This document shows, piece after piece, positions 5,214 through 6,250 of a DNA stretch of 6,250 nucleotides. A program made the position numbers and the translations under genes. Source of the DNA: Opitutaceae bacterium. GTDB lineage: Bacteria; Verrucomicrobiota; Verrucomicrobiae; Opitutales; Opitutaceae. Below the pieces are notes generated by a model. It did no database searches. It saw only the letters and a program-made list of their open reading frames with translations, and was not told the origin of the DNA. Numbering within the stretch: position 1 is the first letter of the stretch; every line of letters starts with the position of its first letter. Location of the stretch: assembly GCA_031266495.1 (NCBI GenBank), contig JAISAX010000422.1, forward strand, positions 1 to 6,250, written 5' to 3'.

Positions 5214-5969
5214 ATGCACATGAATACCTCAAAGCACACGGCTTCGTCATCCCGCTGCATTCGTTCCGGCCGGCACTCTACGGCAGCCGATGTTGGCGCC
5301 TTCACGCTGATCGAGCTGCTCACGGTCATCGCCATCATCGGTATCCTTGCCGCCATTATCATCCCGACGGTCGGCAAAGTCCGGCAGACGGCGTTGCGCG
5401 CGCAGTGCGCCTCCAACCTCCGGCAGGACGGCATCGCCATCCTCGGTTTCGCGCTCGACAACAATGACTACCTCCCCGGCGGGCGGAACACCGGATTGCT
5501 CGGCGGCGTTTCCCCGCAATTCGAGGCCGGCGCGAACACCTACGCGCTCGTCACCTGGCTCGCGCCCTGGCTCGTCGGAAATTTGCCGGCGGAGACCGGC
5601 CAAAAAGTGCGCGTCGAAACGCTTGTTTGCCCCGCGCGCCACCGCGCAAAACCGGTCGTGGACACGCAAAATTCCTACCTCTGCAACAACGGCGCCTCGC
5701 TCGCCGGCACCGGCTCCGGCACGAAAGTGCGCCCCTTCGGCTACAGCGACCAGAAACAACTGCCGTACCGCCTCGCCGATTTCGCCGCCACCTCGCGCAC
5801 CGCGCTCCTCTTCGATCTGGACAACGCTATCTGGAAACGCCTCGGCGCGACCGGCGACGCGCCCGACGACCCCGTTCACGGCAACGTCCGCAATTTCCTC
5901 TTCGCCGACGGACACGTCGCGGCCATCACCGGCGACGATTACGCGCCGCTCGTTAACGTCAAAAACTGA
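5214..5969 (+). CDS. Type II secretion-type pseudopilin-like protein, H-X9-DG family (second copy)
   Basis: A 251-residue paralogue of the pseudopilin at 4194. The leader is again 29 residues, with cleavage expected at A29-F30 and E34 at +5; residues 29-51 are identical to the first copy although the DNA differs at 10 silent positions. It also shares the pattern R-x-TA-x2-A-x-C-x-SNLR (57-70). The globular part is different and longer, with Cys139 and Cys157, a Gly/Thr/Ser-rich loop (159-170) and a C-terminal H222-X9-D232-G233 motif (FADGHVAAI). An in-frame ATG two codons later (5220) is an alternative start; neither has a clear Shine-Dalgarno. Two LacI-type operators lie upstream. The divergent bodies with a constrained N-terminus suggest different ligands or positions in the same pilus-like or secretion assembly; this is inference. 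Confidence 0.88.
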   Translation: MHMNTSKHTASSSRCIRSGRHSTAADVGAFTLIELLTVIAIIGILAAIIIPTVGKVRQTALRAQCASNLRQDGIAILGFALDNNDYLPGGRNTGLLGGVSPQFEAGANTYALVTWLAPWLVGNLPAETGQKVRVETLVCPARHRAKPVVDTQNSYLCNNGASLAGTGSGTKVRPFGYSDQKQLPYRLADFAATSRTALLFDLDNAIWKRLGATGDAPDDPVHGNVRNFLFADGHVAAITGDDYAPLVNVKN

Positions 5970-6011
5970 CGCCCCGCCTGCTGGCGGAAATGCTCTCGCA
6001 ATCCGCTCCCT

Positions 6012-6022
6012 CCCCCCCCCCC
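6012..6022. repeat. Homopolymer run of 11 C
   Basis: Eleven C in the 106-base gap between the second pseudopilin and the next gene, preceded by C3-T. It is another of the long C/G runs typical of this window. Two 9-base CGCCATTCC units and a partial third follow at 6054-6078, the last containing the ATG of the next gene. Confidence 0.8.
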
Positions 6023-6075
6023 TCCGCAACCGCACCCGCGGCAACCCGCCTCTCGCCATTCCCGCCATTCCCGCC

Positions 6076-6250
6076 ATGACACCATTCGTCACGATTTTCC
6101 CAATACGCCTGCCCGCCGCACTCACGATGCTCGCCGCCCTTGCCGCCCTTGCCGCCGCCACCCTGCAAGGCACCGCGGCAAACGCCCGCCCCCGCCCCCC
6201 CCGGTCTCCCGCCCGGTGTGGGGGAATCGCCGCCCTGCGGCCCGGGGGCG
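6076..6250 (+). CDS. Start of an exported protein, truncated by window end
   Basis: From the ATG at 6076 the frame stays open to the window end (58 codons). It begins with a convincing signal peptide: MTPFVTIFPIRLPAA, then the Ala/Leu core TMLAALAALAAATLQG and a likely cut after TAANA (33-37). The mature part begins with an Arg/Pro-rich stretch. A C8 run at 6195-6202 means the reading after about residue 43 is uncertain; shifting by one base gives an equally open frame. ATG at 6127 is an alternative start. The product cannot be identified. It follows the second pseudopilin by 106 bases on the same strand and could be co-transcribed, for example as an exported carbohydrate-active protein, but nothing visible proves this. 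Confidence 0.5.
   Translation, partial: MTPFVTIFPIRLPAALTMLAALAALAAATLQGTAANARPRPPRSPARCGGIAALRPGG

Noticed and set aside
6054..6078. CGCCATTCC repeats as a possible CRISPR or regulatory iteron array
   Set aside because: Only two full 9-base units and a partial third, with no spacers, so probably a local slippage product.
5247..6173. Long minus-strand open frame of 308 codons opposite the second pseudopilin
   Set aside because: It is a GC-rich antisense shadow. Its product is Arg/Gly/Ala-rich without motifs, while the plus strand encodes a clear pseudopilin.

Overview
The window is high-GC, with strong use of GCC, CGC and CTC codons. It most resembles a member of Verrucomicrobiota, probably an Opitutaceae-type bacterium. 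The basis is the combination of a PEP-CTERM surface protein, pseudopilin-like proteins ending in an H-X9-DG motif, LacI-type operators in front of genes for exported proteins, and start codons without clear Shine-Dalgarno sequences. This assignment is inference from gene style, since no phylogenetic marker gene is present.

Left part (4-1206): a plus-strand REP-associated tyrosine (Y1/HUH) transposase with an extra C-terminal domain. Its last codons appear to be out of frame with a coding-like continuation. It converges on a minus-strand operon across an intergenic stretch that holds a hairpin-plus-T8 terminator for that operon, a second perfect hairpin and a run of 16 G.

Middle (1207-3993): a minus-strand cluster read right to left. 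First comes a PEP-CTERM protein with a DNRLRE/CBM96-like domain, then a small secreted protein of unknown family, then (overlapping it by ATGA) an exported beta-propeller protein resembling oligogalacturonate lyase (PL22). Together they look like an exported polysaccharide-binding and polysaccharide-cleaving set, possibly for pectin.

Right part (3994-6250): a divergent control region of about 200 bases, then two plus-strand pseudopilin-like genes. Their N-terminal 23-residue cores are identical in protein but differ by 10 silent changes in DNA. Both end in an H-X9-DG motif. A third plus-strand gene starts at 6076 with a signal peptide and runs off the window.

Four near-identical 14-bp LacI/PurR-like operators (consensus CGYAANCGSTTRCG when aligned in one orientation) lie in front of the PEP-CTERM operon, the first pseudopilin and the second pseudopilin (two sites). 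This suggests one sugar-responsive LacI-family repressor controlling both the exported lyase operon and the pseudopilins. It is the most interesting system-level signal here. The regulator itself is not in the window.
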